Below are positions 7,870-16,100 of a DNA stretch of 35,106 bases, one piece after another. Under the pieces are notes generated by a model. That model worked only from the letters and a program-made list of their open reading frames with translations, made no database searches and was not told where the DNA came from. Position 1 is the stretch's first letter; every line of letters begins with the position of its first letter. Source of the DNA: Klebsiella pneumoniae (GTDB lineage: Bacteria > Myxococcota_A > UBA796 > SXON01); assembly GCA_945862325.1 (NCBI GenBank), contig CAMAXZ010000043.1, positions 1 to 35,106 of the forward strand. Direction: 5' to 3'. A program made the translations under genes and the position numbers.

Positions 7870-9342
7870 TCAGCGGAACACCGTGACCCGGTACGCGCCC
7901 GCGACGCCCGCCGGCGTGTTGTACGGGGCCTCGGCCACGGCGAGCCGCCCGTCGGTCGACCAGGCGGCGCGGAAGTGCGCGGGCCCGGCGGTAGAGCACG
8001 TCGCCGCGAGCGCCCCGGTCGCTCGATCGAGGATTACCGCGCCGAACAGGTCGGTGCGCGCGTCGGTGGCCCGCTCTGCCGCCGCGGAGGCGATCCACGC
8101 GCCGTCCGGCGACGGGATGACGCCCCGCAGGGCGTGCGGACCCGACCAGCTCCAGACGGGGGTGCCGTCGGCGGTGACCGCGTGCAGGGTGTGCTCCGCG
8201 GGGTGGACGCTCGGCGGGCGCGTGGCCGGATCCGCGCTTCCCCAGGGGATGTTCGTCGTGGTGGTGAGCAGGTAGGCAATCCCGTCCCGAACGGCTGCGA
8301 AGCCGACGCCGACGGCGATCGGCACGCCGGCGGACAGGATCGGCACGCCGGGCGCGAGCGCGGCGCGCTCCGCGCCGGTGGTCGGATCGAGGAGGTAGGC
8401 GCGCCCGTCGCCGAGCCCCGCCACGGCCACGCGGTCGTCGAGGGTGGCCGCCTCCCAAATGAAAACGTCGTTGAACCAAGGCTTTAGCGGTTCGAACCGT
8501 CGGGTCCACGCGGGCGTGAGCGTCGCGGCGTCCAGCGCCATGACGCCGCCGATGGGGAGGTCGGGCGCGGGCCCGTCGGCGGACCGCGACAGACCGACCA
8601 TGACGCGGCTGCCGAAAACGACCGGGTGCAGGAGGATCGCGTCGGCGACGCCGTCCGGCGGCCACGCCGCGCGCTCCGCGCCGTCGGCGCCGAGCCTCCA
8701 GAGGCGGCTCCGGTTCCGGCGTCCGTCGCCCGGGTCCCAACCGTGCGCGCCGGCGACCAGGATGTCGCCGCCTTCGATCGGCAGAATCTCATACACACCC
8801 GGGAGGGAGTAGAGCCCGAACACGTCGTCGAGCGGCGGCAACGGGCTCGTCTGCAGCTCGTCGGCGAGGCGGCGCGACCATCGCGGGGTGAGCGTCGCGG
8901 GGTCGACGGCGGACACCGTCGCGTCCGGGCTCTGCTCGCCGACGTAGAGGGTCCCGCCGTCGGGGCTCCACGCGACGCGCCGGATCGCGCCCTCGGCGAT
9001 CTTCGAGCGCGCGCGCTCCTTCCCGGTCCAGGCGTCGAGGACGCGGAGGGAGCCCGCGTCGCTGCCGATCGCCAACCACGCGCCGTCCGGCGAGAACGCG
9101 AGCGCCGCCCCGGGGGCGGGCGCGTCGAGCGCGGCGAGCCGCGCCATGTCCTCGAGTTCCACGTGGAACACCGGGGCGCACTCGGGCGACAACGGTGCAG
9201 AGACGCCGTGGATCACCTCTCCCGGGGTCCACTGGCGTGCCTCGTACGCGCCGTCGACCAGCACGCCGCCGCGCACGAACGCGACCGCTCGCGGCTCCTC
9301 GACGCGCGCGCACGCCACGAGCAGGGTGGTCGCGAGGATCAT
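7870..9342 (-). CDS. Beta-propeller lipoprotein 2 of the corrinoid operon
   Basis: A 490-aa predicted lipoprotein with signal MILATTLLVAC and lipidated C11. It carries repeated WD40/PQQ-like strands such as LAFSPDGAWLAIGSDAG, VAWSPDGGTLYVGEQ, VMALDAATLTPAWTRRF, AYLLDPTTGAE and VIPSPDGAWIASAAA, consistent with a beta-propeller. ATG 9342 overlaps the stop of the mini-lipoprotein gene (ATGA), and the end lies 19 nt before the S-component gene. By position between a BtuB-like receptor and an ECF transporter it may help capture or hand over a corrinoid. The BtuG comparison is structural analogy only. A parS-like palindrome (9156-9169) lies inside the coding sequence and encodes F-H-V-E. Confidence 0.75.
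   Translation of the reverse strand: MILATTLLVACARVEEPRAVAFVRGGVLVDGAYEARQWTPGEVIHGVSAPLSPECAPVFHVELEDMARLAALDAPAPGAALAFSPDGAWLAIGSDAGSLRVLDAWTGKERARSKIAEGAIRRVAWSPDGGTLYVGEQSPDATVSAVDPATLTPRWSRRLADELQTSPLPPLDDVFGLYSLPGVYEILPIEGGDILVAGAHGWDPGDGRRNRSRLWRLGADGAERAAWPPDGVADAILLHPVVFGSRVMVGLSRSADGPAPDLPIGGVMALDAATLTPAWTRRFEPLKPWFNDVFIWEAATLDDRVAVAGLGDGRAYLLDPTTGAERAALAPGVPILSAGVPIAVGVGFAAVRDGIAYLLTTTTNIPWGSADPATRPPSVHPAEHTLHAVTADGTPVWSWSGPHALRGVIPSPDGAWIASAAAERATDARTDLFGAVILDRATGALAATCSTAGPAHFRAAWSTDGRLAVAEAPYNTPAGVAGAYRVTVFR
9155..9170. promoter_or_regulatory. parS-like ParB-binding site 2
   Basis: The 14-bp core GTTCCACGTGGAAC is at 9156-9169, with 15 of 16 positions matching TGTTCCACGTGGAACA. 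It lies inside the propeller lipoprotein gene, in the frame that encodes F-H-V-E on the minus strand. Confidence 0.8.
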
Positions 9343-9629
9343 CGGGAGGCCTGCGCCGCCCAGGCGGCGGTGTACGCGTCGCAGTCGCCCGACGACACCT
9401 CCGGCAGCATGTCCGCGCACGCGTCCTCCGTTCCGAGCAACCGCGCCTCCCATGCCCACGTCCCGCACCAGTTCGCGTAGTCCGCGGCGTCGGCGTAGCC
9501 CACCATGTCCCCCCACTCGAGCCCTCGCGGCTCCAGGCACGCGTCGAACGTGGCGAGCGACGCGTCACACATCGCGTCGCACGCATCATCGGCGTCACAG
9601 GCCAACAAGAGCAGGAGCAGGGGAACCAT
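9339..9629 (-). CDS. Six-cysteine mini-lipoprotein
   Basis: A 96-aa protein beginning MVPLLLLLLAC, a very short signal with lipidation at C11. The mature part has six further cysteines (C17, C21, C31, C55, C71, C83), enough for three disulfides, and several aromatic residues around YANWCGTWAWEAR. It is probably an exported, disulfide-stabilised helical protein. The gene lies between the two propeller lipoprotein genes, 5 nt after one and overlapping the next by ATGA, so it is very likely part of the same complex or pathway. I do not recognise the family. ATG 9629 was chosen because it gives a clean lipobox signal; a GTG at 9638 would only add three residues. Confidence 0.65.
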   Translation of the reverse strand: MVPLLLLLLACDADDACDAMCDASLATFDACLEPRGLEWGDMVGYADAADYANWCGTWAWEARLLGTEDACADMLPEVSSGDCDAYTAAWAAQASR

Positions 9630-9634
9630 GGGAG

Positions 9635-10807
9635 TCACTCGCTGAAGGCCATGGAGTACGGGTCGAACCCGAAGCGGTGGGTCGTCTCGACGAGGCAGGT
9701 CGCCGGGTCGTACACGACCACGCCGGTCTGCGGGTCCGTGCTCCCGAGGTAGTCCGGACGCTGCGCGAGCCACACGCGCCCGTCGCGCGCGAGGGAAGCG
9801 CCGCCGATGAAGGCGCCGGGCTGGGTGATCAGCGTCACCGACTCGTCCGCGAGGTCGATGCACCACACGTCCCACGTGTACCCGTCGTCGGTCGTCAGGA
9901 TGCCCTTGCCGCCGGGGGCGATCGCCACGTTGCCGATGTTCGCGCCGAGCTCCTCTTCCGTCAGGAGCGGGCCCGCCAGGGTCTCCGAGGCGAGGTCGAA
10001 GGTCCAGAGCCCGCCGTCGAGGTTCGGCCCGCTGAAGTCGTCGTTGTAGTAGTCGCCGCCGAACAGGTACATCGTGCCGCCCGTCACCGACATCGACGGG
10101 TTCGGGCCGACCTCCCAGCCGTCCACGGCCGCGAGGGTGGAGCAATCGACGCGCACGAGCGCGCCCGGGTCGTTGGCCTCGTACCCGTCGAGGTGCAGGA
10201 GGGTGACGTAGAGCCGGCCGTCGGGTGACACGTAGAGGTCGTCGACGTCGATGGTGCCATCGGGGTCCGCCGCGCCCCACGCGCCGAGGTCGACGTCTCC
10301 CGAGGGCAGCCCGGTGACGGGGTCGTAGACGGCGAGCCGTCCCGAGCCGAACAGGGAGACGAACAGCTTCCCGCCGCACTCCGCGACGTCGTGCGGGTTG
10401 GACGCGTCGCCAGTGCTGAACTCCACGGACGGGGTGCCGAAGGACGTGCGGACGTAGCCCGCGACCGTGTTCTCGCCGCCGCGCGAGAGGATCCACGTGC
10501 GGTCCGGGCTCGTCGCGACGACGGTGTCTCCGCCGACGGCGAGGAGGTCGGTGCGGGTCGTGCCGTCGGCGTCGATCACGTTCACGGCGCCCACGGTGTA
10601 CGTCGCGTCGACGGTCACCACGACCGCCGCGGTGTTCCCGTCGGTGTCGGTGTCTGTGTCTGTGTCGGTGTCGGTGTCGGTGTCCGAGTCGGTGTCGGTG
10701 TCGGTGTCCGAGTCGGTGTCGGTGTCGGTGTCAGTCTCGGACTCCGCCGTGTCGTCCTTCTCGGCGGTGGGCTCGCAGGCGAGCAAGGCGTAGAGAAACA
10801 GGGTCAT
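9635..10807 (-). CDS. Beta-propeller lipoprotein 1 with Asp-Thr linker (BtuG-like candidate)
   Basis: A 390-aa predicted lipoprotein with signal MTLFLYALLAC and lipidated C11. A low-complexity linker of Asp-Thr/Asp-Ser repeats covers about residues 20-57. The rest is a propeller with repeated strands, for example NPHDVAECGGKLFVSLFGSG, RLAVYDPVTGLPSGDVDLG, DDLYVSPDGRLYVTLLHLDG and GVVVYDPATCLVETTHRFG. The ATG at 10807 overlaps the stop of the TonB-dependent receptor (ATGA), so receptor and propeller are coupled. In Bacteroides, BtuG is a surface beta-propeller lipoprotein that binds cobalamin tightly on top of BtuB. The same pairing under a cobalamin riboswitch makes a BtuG-like role plausible here, although no sequence homology has been tested. 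Confidence 0.75.
   Translation of the reverse strand: MTLFLYALLACEPTAEKDDTAESETDTDTDTDSDTDTDTDSDTDTDTDTDTDTDTDGNTAAVVVTVDATYTVGAVNVIDADGTTRTDLLAVGGDTVVATSPDRTWILSRGGENTVAGYVRTSFGTPSVEFSTGDASNPHDVAECGGKLFVSLFGSGRLAVYDPVTGLPSGDVDLGAWGAADPDGTIDVDDLYVSPDGRLYVTLLHLDGYEANDPGALVRVDCSTLAAVDGWEVGPNPSMSVTGGTMYLFGGDYYNDDFSGPNLDGGLWTFDLASETLAGPLLTEEELGANIGNVAIAPGGKGILTTDDGYTWDVWCIDLADESVTLITQPGAFIGGASLARDGRVWLAQRPDYLGSTDPQTGVVVYDPATCLVETTHRFGFDPYSMAFSE
10639..10740. repeat. Six-base tandem repeat encoding Asp-Thr/Asp-Ser linker
   Basis: Tandem copies of GGTGTC with TGTGTC and CGAGTC variants. On the minus strand they encode the D-T/D-S linker of the propeller lipoprotein. The hexamer keeps the frame, so slippage would change linker length without breaking the gene. 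A shorter copy of the same repeat type lies at 26860-26908. Confidence 0.8.
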
Positions 10808-12822
10808 TCGAGGCTCCTTGGCGTTTCGATCCACGTGAGACCGACCATGATCGTGCGCCCGGGGAGGGGGTACCCGTCGAAGTCGGTGAGGGGCTTGACG
10901 ACGAGGGTGTCGTCGTCGTCGGACAGGGGGGCACGGTCGACGGCGAGGCCGCGCACGTCGCCGAGATTGAGGATCTCCGCGGTGATCCGCGGGAGGCCCG
11001 GCGCGGGTTCCACGTGGAACGCGACGCCGTGCAGCGCGCGCGCCGGCAACGCGTACACGTTCGCCGCGTCCAGGTACGTGGCGGCGGACCAGGAGAAGGT
11101 GTGCGTCAGGGCAGCCGTGTCGTTCCAGGCCACCGTGGTGGACTGCTCCAGGGCCCCCCACGGCACGCGTGGGAGCTCGTTGTCGGCGTACGCGTCCTCG
11201 GAGGACAGGTTGCGCGTCAGCGTCCAGGTGAACGCGGTGCGGGAGCGCAGCCACGGCCCGACGTCGAGCTCCAGACCGGCCTCCGTGGTGCGGACGTAGG
11301 CCTCCCCGACGTTCGTCGCGATGCGGGTGCGCTGGGAATTGGGCACGTAGACGATGAGGTCCGACGCGCGGTTTCGCGCGTAGGTGACGTCGAGCGCGCC
11401 GCACACCGGCCCCGCCGCGACGTCGACCCGACCGCCGACGTCCCAGGCCCACCCGCGCTCGGCACGCAGCTCGGAGTTGCCGACGGTGTCGCCGCGGTCG
11501 CCGAAGAGCTCCAGGAAGGTCGGGGGGCGCACGTAGCTGCCGATGTTGGCCTTGGCCGTGAGGAATTCGAGGGGCCGAGCGACCACCCCGAGGCGCGGGT
11601 TCACCGGCCAGGCGGTCGCGTCGGAGCCGCCCGCGCCGCGAACCCCGGAGAACGGCAGGGTGCCAGCGGCGCTGTCGTCCAACAGCTCCGCCTGCACGAG
11701 CGGCGTCACCCGCAGGCGCTCGGCGAACAGGCTGGCCTCCACGGAGGCGGCGACCGTGCCCGCGATCCGCGCCCGGAGCGCGTCGTCGGCCCCGGTGAGC
11801 AGGTTCGTCCCGGTCAAGGCCTCGCGGCGCCCGCGCACCACCGCCGACGCCACCCAGCCCACCGGCCCGTGCGGGGTCGGCACCCAGACGACCTCGGCCT
11901 GCGCGCCGAGCCCCGTGGTCTCGCTGCGCTCGTGGTCCTCGCCGACCCCGATCTCTCCGGCACGATCGTCGAGCACGTCCTGGCGCCACACCCCCCACAG
12001 CCGCGGCGCGACCCGCCACCCGGGGGCAGGGCTCAGCTCGCCGTCGAGCACGGTCAGGTTGCGCGTGGAGCTGAACTCCGCCTCGCGCGCGTTCGCGTCG
12101 ATCGGCCCGGGGAGGCCCTGCTGGGTGCGGCTGAACACGTCGAGCAGGGCGATGCGCCGCCCCGGACGGCCCCAGCGCACCCTCGCCAGCCCGCTCGCAC
12201 GGTCCGACGCGGCGTTCTCGCGGGCCGTGGTGCGATCGTCGTAGCGGTTGTACTCGGTGCCCTGGTCGTCGAAGTACGGGTAGTCGCCCTCTGTGTGCAG
12301 TTGCTCGAACGCCAGGAACGCGTCGACCTCACGGCTCGCCACGGGCGCGGCGCTGCCGAACGTGCGGAAGGTGCCCCACGAGCCGGCGGCGAGGCCGAGC
12401 GCCGCGGGGGTCGCGCGGCTCGTCGGGGTGACGAGGTTCACGACCCCGCCCATCGGGCTCGCGCCGAAGGTGGCCGGGGCGTTGCCTCGCCAGATCTCCA
12501 CGCGGTCGAAGGCGGTCGCCGGGAGCTCGGACAGGTCGACGACCGCGTTGCCGTCCGGGTTGAGCGGAACCCCGTCGAGGAAGACCTCAACCTGCTGGAA
12601 GCTCGAACCGCGCAGGCTCACCGCGGCGAACTCGCCGAGTCCTCCGAGGCGCCGAACCGTCGCCCCGGGCGTCGCCGCGATGACGTCGGCGAGATCCGTG
12701 GCGGGCGGCAGCTCCGGACCAAGGGGCACGACCGTGACCGTGCCCGGCACCGACGTCGGGTCCGGTCCACGCGGCGCGTGAACGGTGAGCTCCTCAGCGG
12801 AGGCAAGGTGGAAGGCGAACAA
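10804..12822 (-). CDS. TonB-dependent outer-membrane receptor, BtuB-like
   Basis: A protein of about 672 aa. A short hydrophobic start (LFAFHLASA) is followed by a TonB-box-like ELTVHAPRG. A plug domain (~30-150) contains DLADVIAATPGATVRRLGG, VSLRGSSFQQVEVFLDG, VPLNPDGNAVVDLSELP and FDRVEIWRGNAPATFG. The remaining ~500 residues are amphipathic strands of a 22-strand-type barrel. The cobalamin riboswitch upstream and the ECF genes downstream support a corrinoid receptor. No ATG or GTG is available: TTG 12822 is the first usual start and CTG 12825 is an alternative, with GGAG at 12838-12835 about 12 nt before the TTG. The C-terminus does not end in the usual aromatic residue. A parS-like palindrome (11007-11020) lies in the last quarter of the gene. 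Confidence 0.87.
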   Translation of the reverse strand: MFAFHLASAEELTVHAPRGPDPTSVPGTVTVVPLGPELPPATDLADVIAATPGATVRRLGGLGEFAAVSLRGSSFQQVEVFLDGVPLNPDGNAVVDLSELPATAFDRVEIWRGNAPATFGASPMGGVVNLVTPTSRATPAALGLAAGSWGTFRTFGSAAPVASREVDAFLAFEQLHTEGDYPYFDDQGTEYNRYDDRTTARENAASDRASGLARVRWGRPGRRIALLDVFSRTQQGLPGPIDANAREAEFSSTRNLTVLDGELSPAPGWRVAPRLWGVWRQDVLDDRAGEIGVGEDHERSETTGLGAQAEVVWVPTPHGPVGWVASAVVRGRREALTGTNLLTGADDALRARIAGTVAASVEASLFAERLRVTPLVQAELLDDSAAGTLPFSGVRGAGGSDATAWPVNPRLGVVARPLEFLTAKANIGSYVRPPTFLELFGDRGDTVGNSELRAERGWAWDVGGRVDVAAGPVCGALDVTYARNRASDLIVYVPNSQRTRIATNVGEAYVRTTEAGLELDVGPWLRSRTAFTWTLTRNLSSEDAYADNELPRVPWGALEQSTTVAWNDTAALTHTFSWSAATYLDAANVYALPARALHGVAFHVEPAPGLPRITAEILNLGDVRGLAVDRAPLSDDDDTLVVKPLTDFDGYPLPGRTIMVGLTWIETPRSLE
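11007..11020. promoter_or_regulatory. parS-like ParB-binding site 3
   Basis: A perfect 14-bp GTTCCACGTGGAAC inside the receptor gene, again encoding F-H-V-E. It lies 1.85 kb from site 2 and 7.1 kb from site 1. Confidence 0.78.
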
Positions 12823-12828
12823 CAGGAT

Positions 12829-12847
12829 GGGCGGCTCCGGACCGCCC
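12829..12847 (-). promoter_or_regulatory. Hairpin over the receptor ribosome-binding site
   Basis: A 6-bp GC stem (GGGCGG/CCGCCC) with a 7-nt loop that contains the GGAG ribosome-binding sequence (12838-12835). It lies between the riboswitch and the TTG start of the receptor gene. No strong U-run follows, so control of translation start seems more likely than termination. It is the natural candidate for the riboswitch expression platform. The antisequestering partner was not worked out. Confidence 0.5.
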
Positions 12848-12920
12848 CTGGGCGCGGCCGCGCCCGACCGAAGTCGTGCGTCGGCCGCCCCTCTCCCCGA
12901 AGGACGGTCGTCGAGCGTCT

Positions 12921-13097
12921 ACAGGCCGGTCTCCTGGCTTCCGGATCGTCCGCCGCCTCGCACCTTCCCACTCCGTCCGCGATCATCGCGGCTGAAGCAG
13001 TGGATTTTGCGAGGGGCGTCCCCGGATACAGTGGCGGGGGCCGCGCCGGCTTCTAACCGGCTTCCCGTTTCACCCTCCTCGGACGGAGGGCACCTGT
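12921..13097 (-). ncRNA. Cobalamin riboswitch
   Basis: Read on the minus strand, this leader has the full pattern of the cobalamin (B12-element) aptamer. The closing helix pairs ACAGG (13097-13093) with CCTGT (12925-12921). Then come GGTGCC, GGGTGAAACGGGAA, the core CGGCCCCCGCCACTGT, the CCACTG...GTGGGAAGG arm and the B12 box AAGCCAGGAGACCGGCC near 12941. It starts about 25 nt after the predicted transcription start and ends about 100 nt before the receptor's start codon. In this family, binding of adenosyl- or methylcobalamin lowers expression of uptake genes, so the whole receptor-to-ECF operon should be switched off when corrinoid is plentiful. Confidence 0.95.
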
Positions 13098-13126
13098 GAC
13101 GCGTGGATGGTTGAAAGAACGTGGGA

Positions 13127-13155
13127 GGTCTACAAAGCGCACGCGGAAATGTCAA
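13127..13155 (-). promoter_or_regulatory. Sigma-70-type promoter of the corrinoid uptake operon
   Basis: The minus strand reads TTGACA (13155-13150), a 17-nt spacer and TAGACC (13132-13127). The -35 box is a perfect match and the spacing is ideal; the -10 keeps TA and A but is weak. Transcription would start near 13120, just ahead of the riboswitch. Confidence 0.7.
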
Positions 13156-13157
13156 GG

Positions 13158-13175
13158 ACGCGCCCGAAGGCGCGT
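13158..13175 (-). terminator. Hairpin with UUCG loop after the giant gene
   Basis: A perfect 7-bp GC stem ACGCGCC/GGCGCGT closed by a UUCG tetraloop on the minus strand, 18 nt past the stop of the 2037-aa gene and directly before the next promoter. Only a weak U-containing sequence follows (CCTTGACATTTCC), so it may be a partial intrinsic terminator or a transcript-end stabiliser. Confidence 0.5.
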
Positions 13176-13193
13176 TCGACCGCCGCCGCGCGC

Positions 13194-16100
13194 TCAGAGG
13201 CTGTCGGCGCGCAGCTCCTGCGCGGCGCCCTGCTCGAACAACTGCTCGTACCGAGCCGCGTTGTCCTCGACGATGCGGCTCTTCGGCGCGGATGGCGCGG
13301 GCGCCGGGGCGCGTCGGGTGGGCTGCGCGTCGAGGTTCGCGAAGGCGTAGCGGTCGCCTCTGCGCGCGAGCAAGGGGAGCCCGCCGGCGCCGCCCGGCAG
13401 CCACGCCGCGCCGTCCGCATCGGTGCGCGTCGCCTGAACATCCCCTCCGAACGCCCAGAGCTGCGCGTCTGGCAGAGGGCGCCCGGCGCGGTCCGACAGG
13501 TGCACGAGGGTGCCGTCGTCGCCGCGGACGTCGAGCTCCGCGTCCGTCTTCACGAGCAGCGTCCGATACGCGACGCCGCCGACGTCGATCAGCAGGAGGT
13601 AGGCTCCGTCCGGGAGCGCCGGCATCGGTACGTCGCCGTCGGGGCCGACGCGGGCGGAGCGCGTGGCGGTGGCACGCAGGCCGGCGACGTTGACCAGATC
13701 AGGGTCCAAGCGGCCGTTGTCGCGAAGGAAGATCGCCTCGAGCGCCACCCGGATCGCCGTGATGCGCAGCGCGGTCCCCGGCGCCGCCCAACCCCGCAGG
13801 ACGGCGGGATCGCCAGGTTGCAAGACGATCCACGGCGGGGGCTCTTCCGCCTCGCGGGCGAGCCAGGCCGCGCGGTCGTACCCCTCGGAGGCGCCCGAGG
13901 CGACGTACGCCTCGCGGGCTTCGTCGCGACGGCCCAGCGCCTCGAGGGCGCGCCCCCGGAGGATCGCCGGTTCGTCGTCGGTCGGCTCCAGGCCGGCGAG
14001 CAGCCGGAGCGCGCCGGCGGCGTCGCCGGCCGCGAGCGTGGCGCGCGCGTGCGCGACGCGGAGCGGCGTCGCGTCGGGGTAGCGGCGCGCCAGTGGCCCG
14101 GTGAGCGCGCGCTCCCGCTCCGGCTCGGCGAGCGTGGCGAGGGCGCCGACCAACATGGTCGCGGCGTCCCCGGCGTCATCCGCTTCGGGGTGGATCATCA
14201 GCCAGGCGGCCAGCTCGGCGACGGCGGTGTGTCGCAGGGACGAGCGCGTGTACCCGAGGCGATCGCCGTCGCCGTCGGCGCGCGCGAGGAGCATCGAGGG
14301 CGCCAGGAACCGGGCCTGGCTCACCGTAGGGCCCTCGGGGTAACGGTCGACGAGGTCGCGCAGGAGCTTCAACGCCGTCAGCGCGAGCCCGGCGTCGCGC
14401 ACGGCGGACACCGCGGCGAGCTCCTCCTTGAACCGGGCGTCCATCACGATCCGCGTGGTCGCGAGCGCTCGCGCGGGCTCCCCCGTCGCGGCGTAGGCGC
14501 GGGCGAGCGCGGCCGCGGTGCGCAGGTCCAGCGCGCCGCCGGGTACCCGCTCTCGGAAGGCCAGGAACGAGCGGACGAATGCGGCCGGGTCGCCCTCGGC
14601 GCGAAGCGCGAGCACCGCCGTCGCGGCGGCGCGGAGGTCGTCCTGCGGGAGCGGTTCGTCGCGCAACAGGGGCTCGAGGAGCCCGAGCGCCGCGAGATCG
14701 CGCCGCGCGGCGAGCGCGACGCCGAGACGGAAGCGCTCGCGCGGGCTCAGGCGGTCCTCCGGTGTGGTCGGGGCCCACGGCGTGACGACGAGGGGCGCGG
14801 TGCCTCGGGCGAGGAGCACGCCGTCCGCCGCGTGCACGCGCACGGTGACCGCGGCCGGGCCGAGCCGTCGCGGCCGGACGACGCACCGAATCGAGCGAGA
14901 CGTGTCGGAAGGGTCGAGGTCTATCCATGGGTTCTCAGACCGCAGCCGATCGTCGTCCGGGCAGGCGACCCGGGTCGGGAGCGTGCTCGCGGGCACGTCT
15001 ACCCACACCGGGATCCGTCGGTGCATCGGGGCCTCGCCGGCGGCGAGCGCGGGCATCGGGACGTCGTCCACCGCGGTCGGGTCCCCGTCCACCACGCGAT
15101 ACACCCCGCGCGCGCTGCCGAGTGTGTCGTCATAGGGGGCTTCTACCGTGACGTTCAGGGCGCCGACCTCGCTTCGGTCGGGGGCCGCTGTATCGGTCGT
15201 CCGCGCCGCTCGGCCTCCCCGTACGAGGAGCGAGAGCGCGTGGATGGCGATCGCGCGGTCTTCGGGATGCGCCGCGTCGGTGCGGGCGATGCGCCACCAG
15301 GCGGGCGCCGCGGCCAGGTCCCCCTGACCGAGCACGATCGCGCGCACGGCGCTCACGATCGCCGCGTCGGCGGCGGACGGCCCTCCGATGGCTTCGCGAG
15401 CGCCCTGCGCGTCGCCGGACACCCACAGCGCGAGGGTGGCCCGCGCACGGACCCAAGGTTCGAGCGTCGGTTCGAGCAGAAGTCGGGCCGCGCCTGCGCT
15501 CGCCCGCTCCGGGTCTGCCGCCGCGAGTCGGAGGGCCGCCTCGGCGCGCTCGGCGTGCCGCCGGTCTTCGGCGGGTCGCCCCGTCTCGTCGATCGCCGCG
15601 CGCCGGCCGACGAGGTGCTCCGCGAGGAGCCGCGAAACCGGGGTGGCCGTGGCCGCGCCGTCGACATGCCGGCGCGCCGACGCGAGGCCGCGCAGGGCCG
15701 CCGCGCGCTCGGACGTGCCCGGCACCCCCGCCGTGGCGAGGGCGGTGAAGGCGTACGCGCGGCTCGCGAACGGGACCTCCGCCGCCGCGGCGACCAGCGT
15801 CGCGGCCGCGCCGTCCCATGCGTCGGGCAGCGTCGCCCGCGGGCGCTCTGGAGGCGCCTCCCCCGGACCGCCCCGAACCGGCAGAACCCGTCGGAGCGTC
15901 TGCCATCGCCCGTCTTCCGACCGCACCACGAGCTCGAGATCGAGCGCGCCCACCCACGCGGGCACCTCTACTTCGTAGACGCCGGGCCCCCCTTCGAGCA
16001 CCGCGAGGGCCGGCGCGTGCCCGGCCCGCGTCGCCCGGTCGAGCGCCCCGAGCACGATCGCGCCGCCCCCGACGCCACCCACGGCGTGAGACGCCGATCC

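Noticed and set aside
10827..10840. GATCCACGTGAGAC as a possible fourth parS
   Set aside because: The centre CCACGTG fits but several arm positions differ and the symmetry is broken. Similar CACGTG hexamers occur elsewhere by chance.
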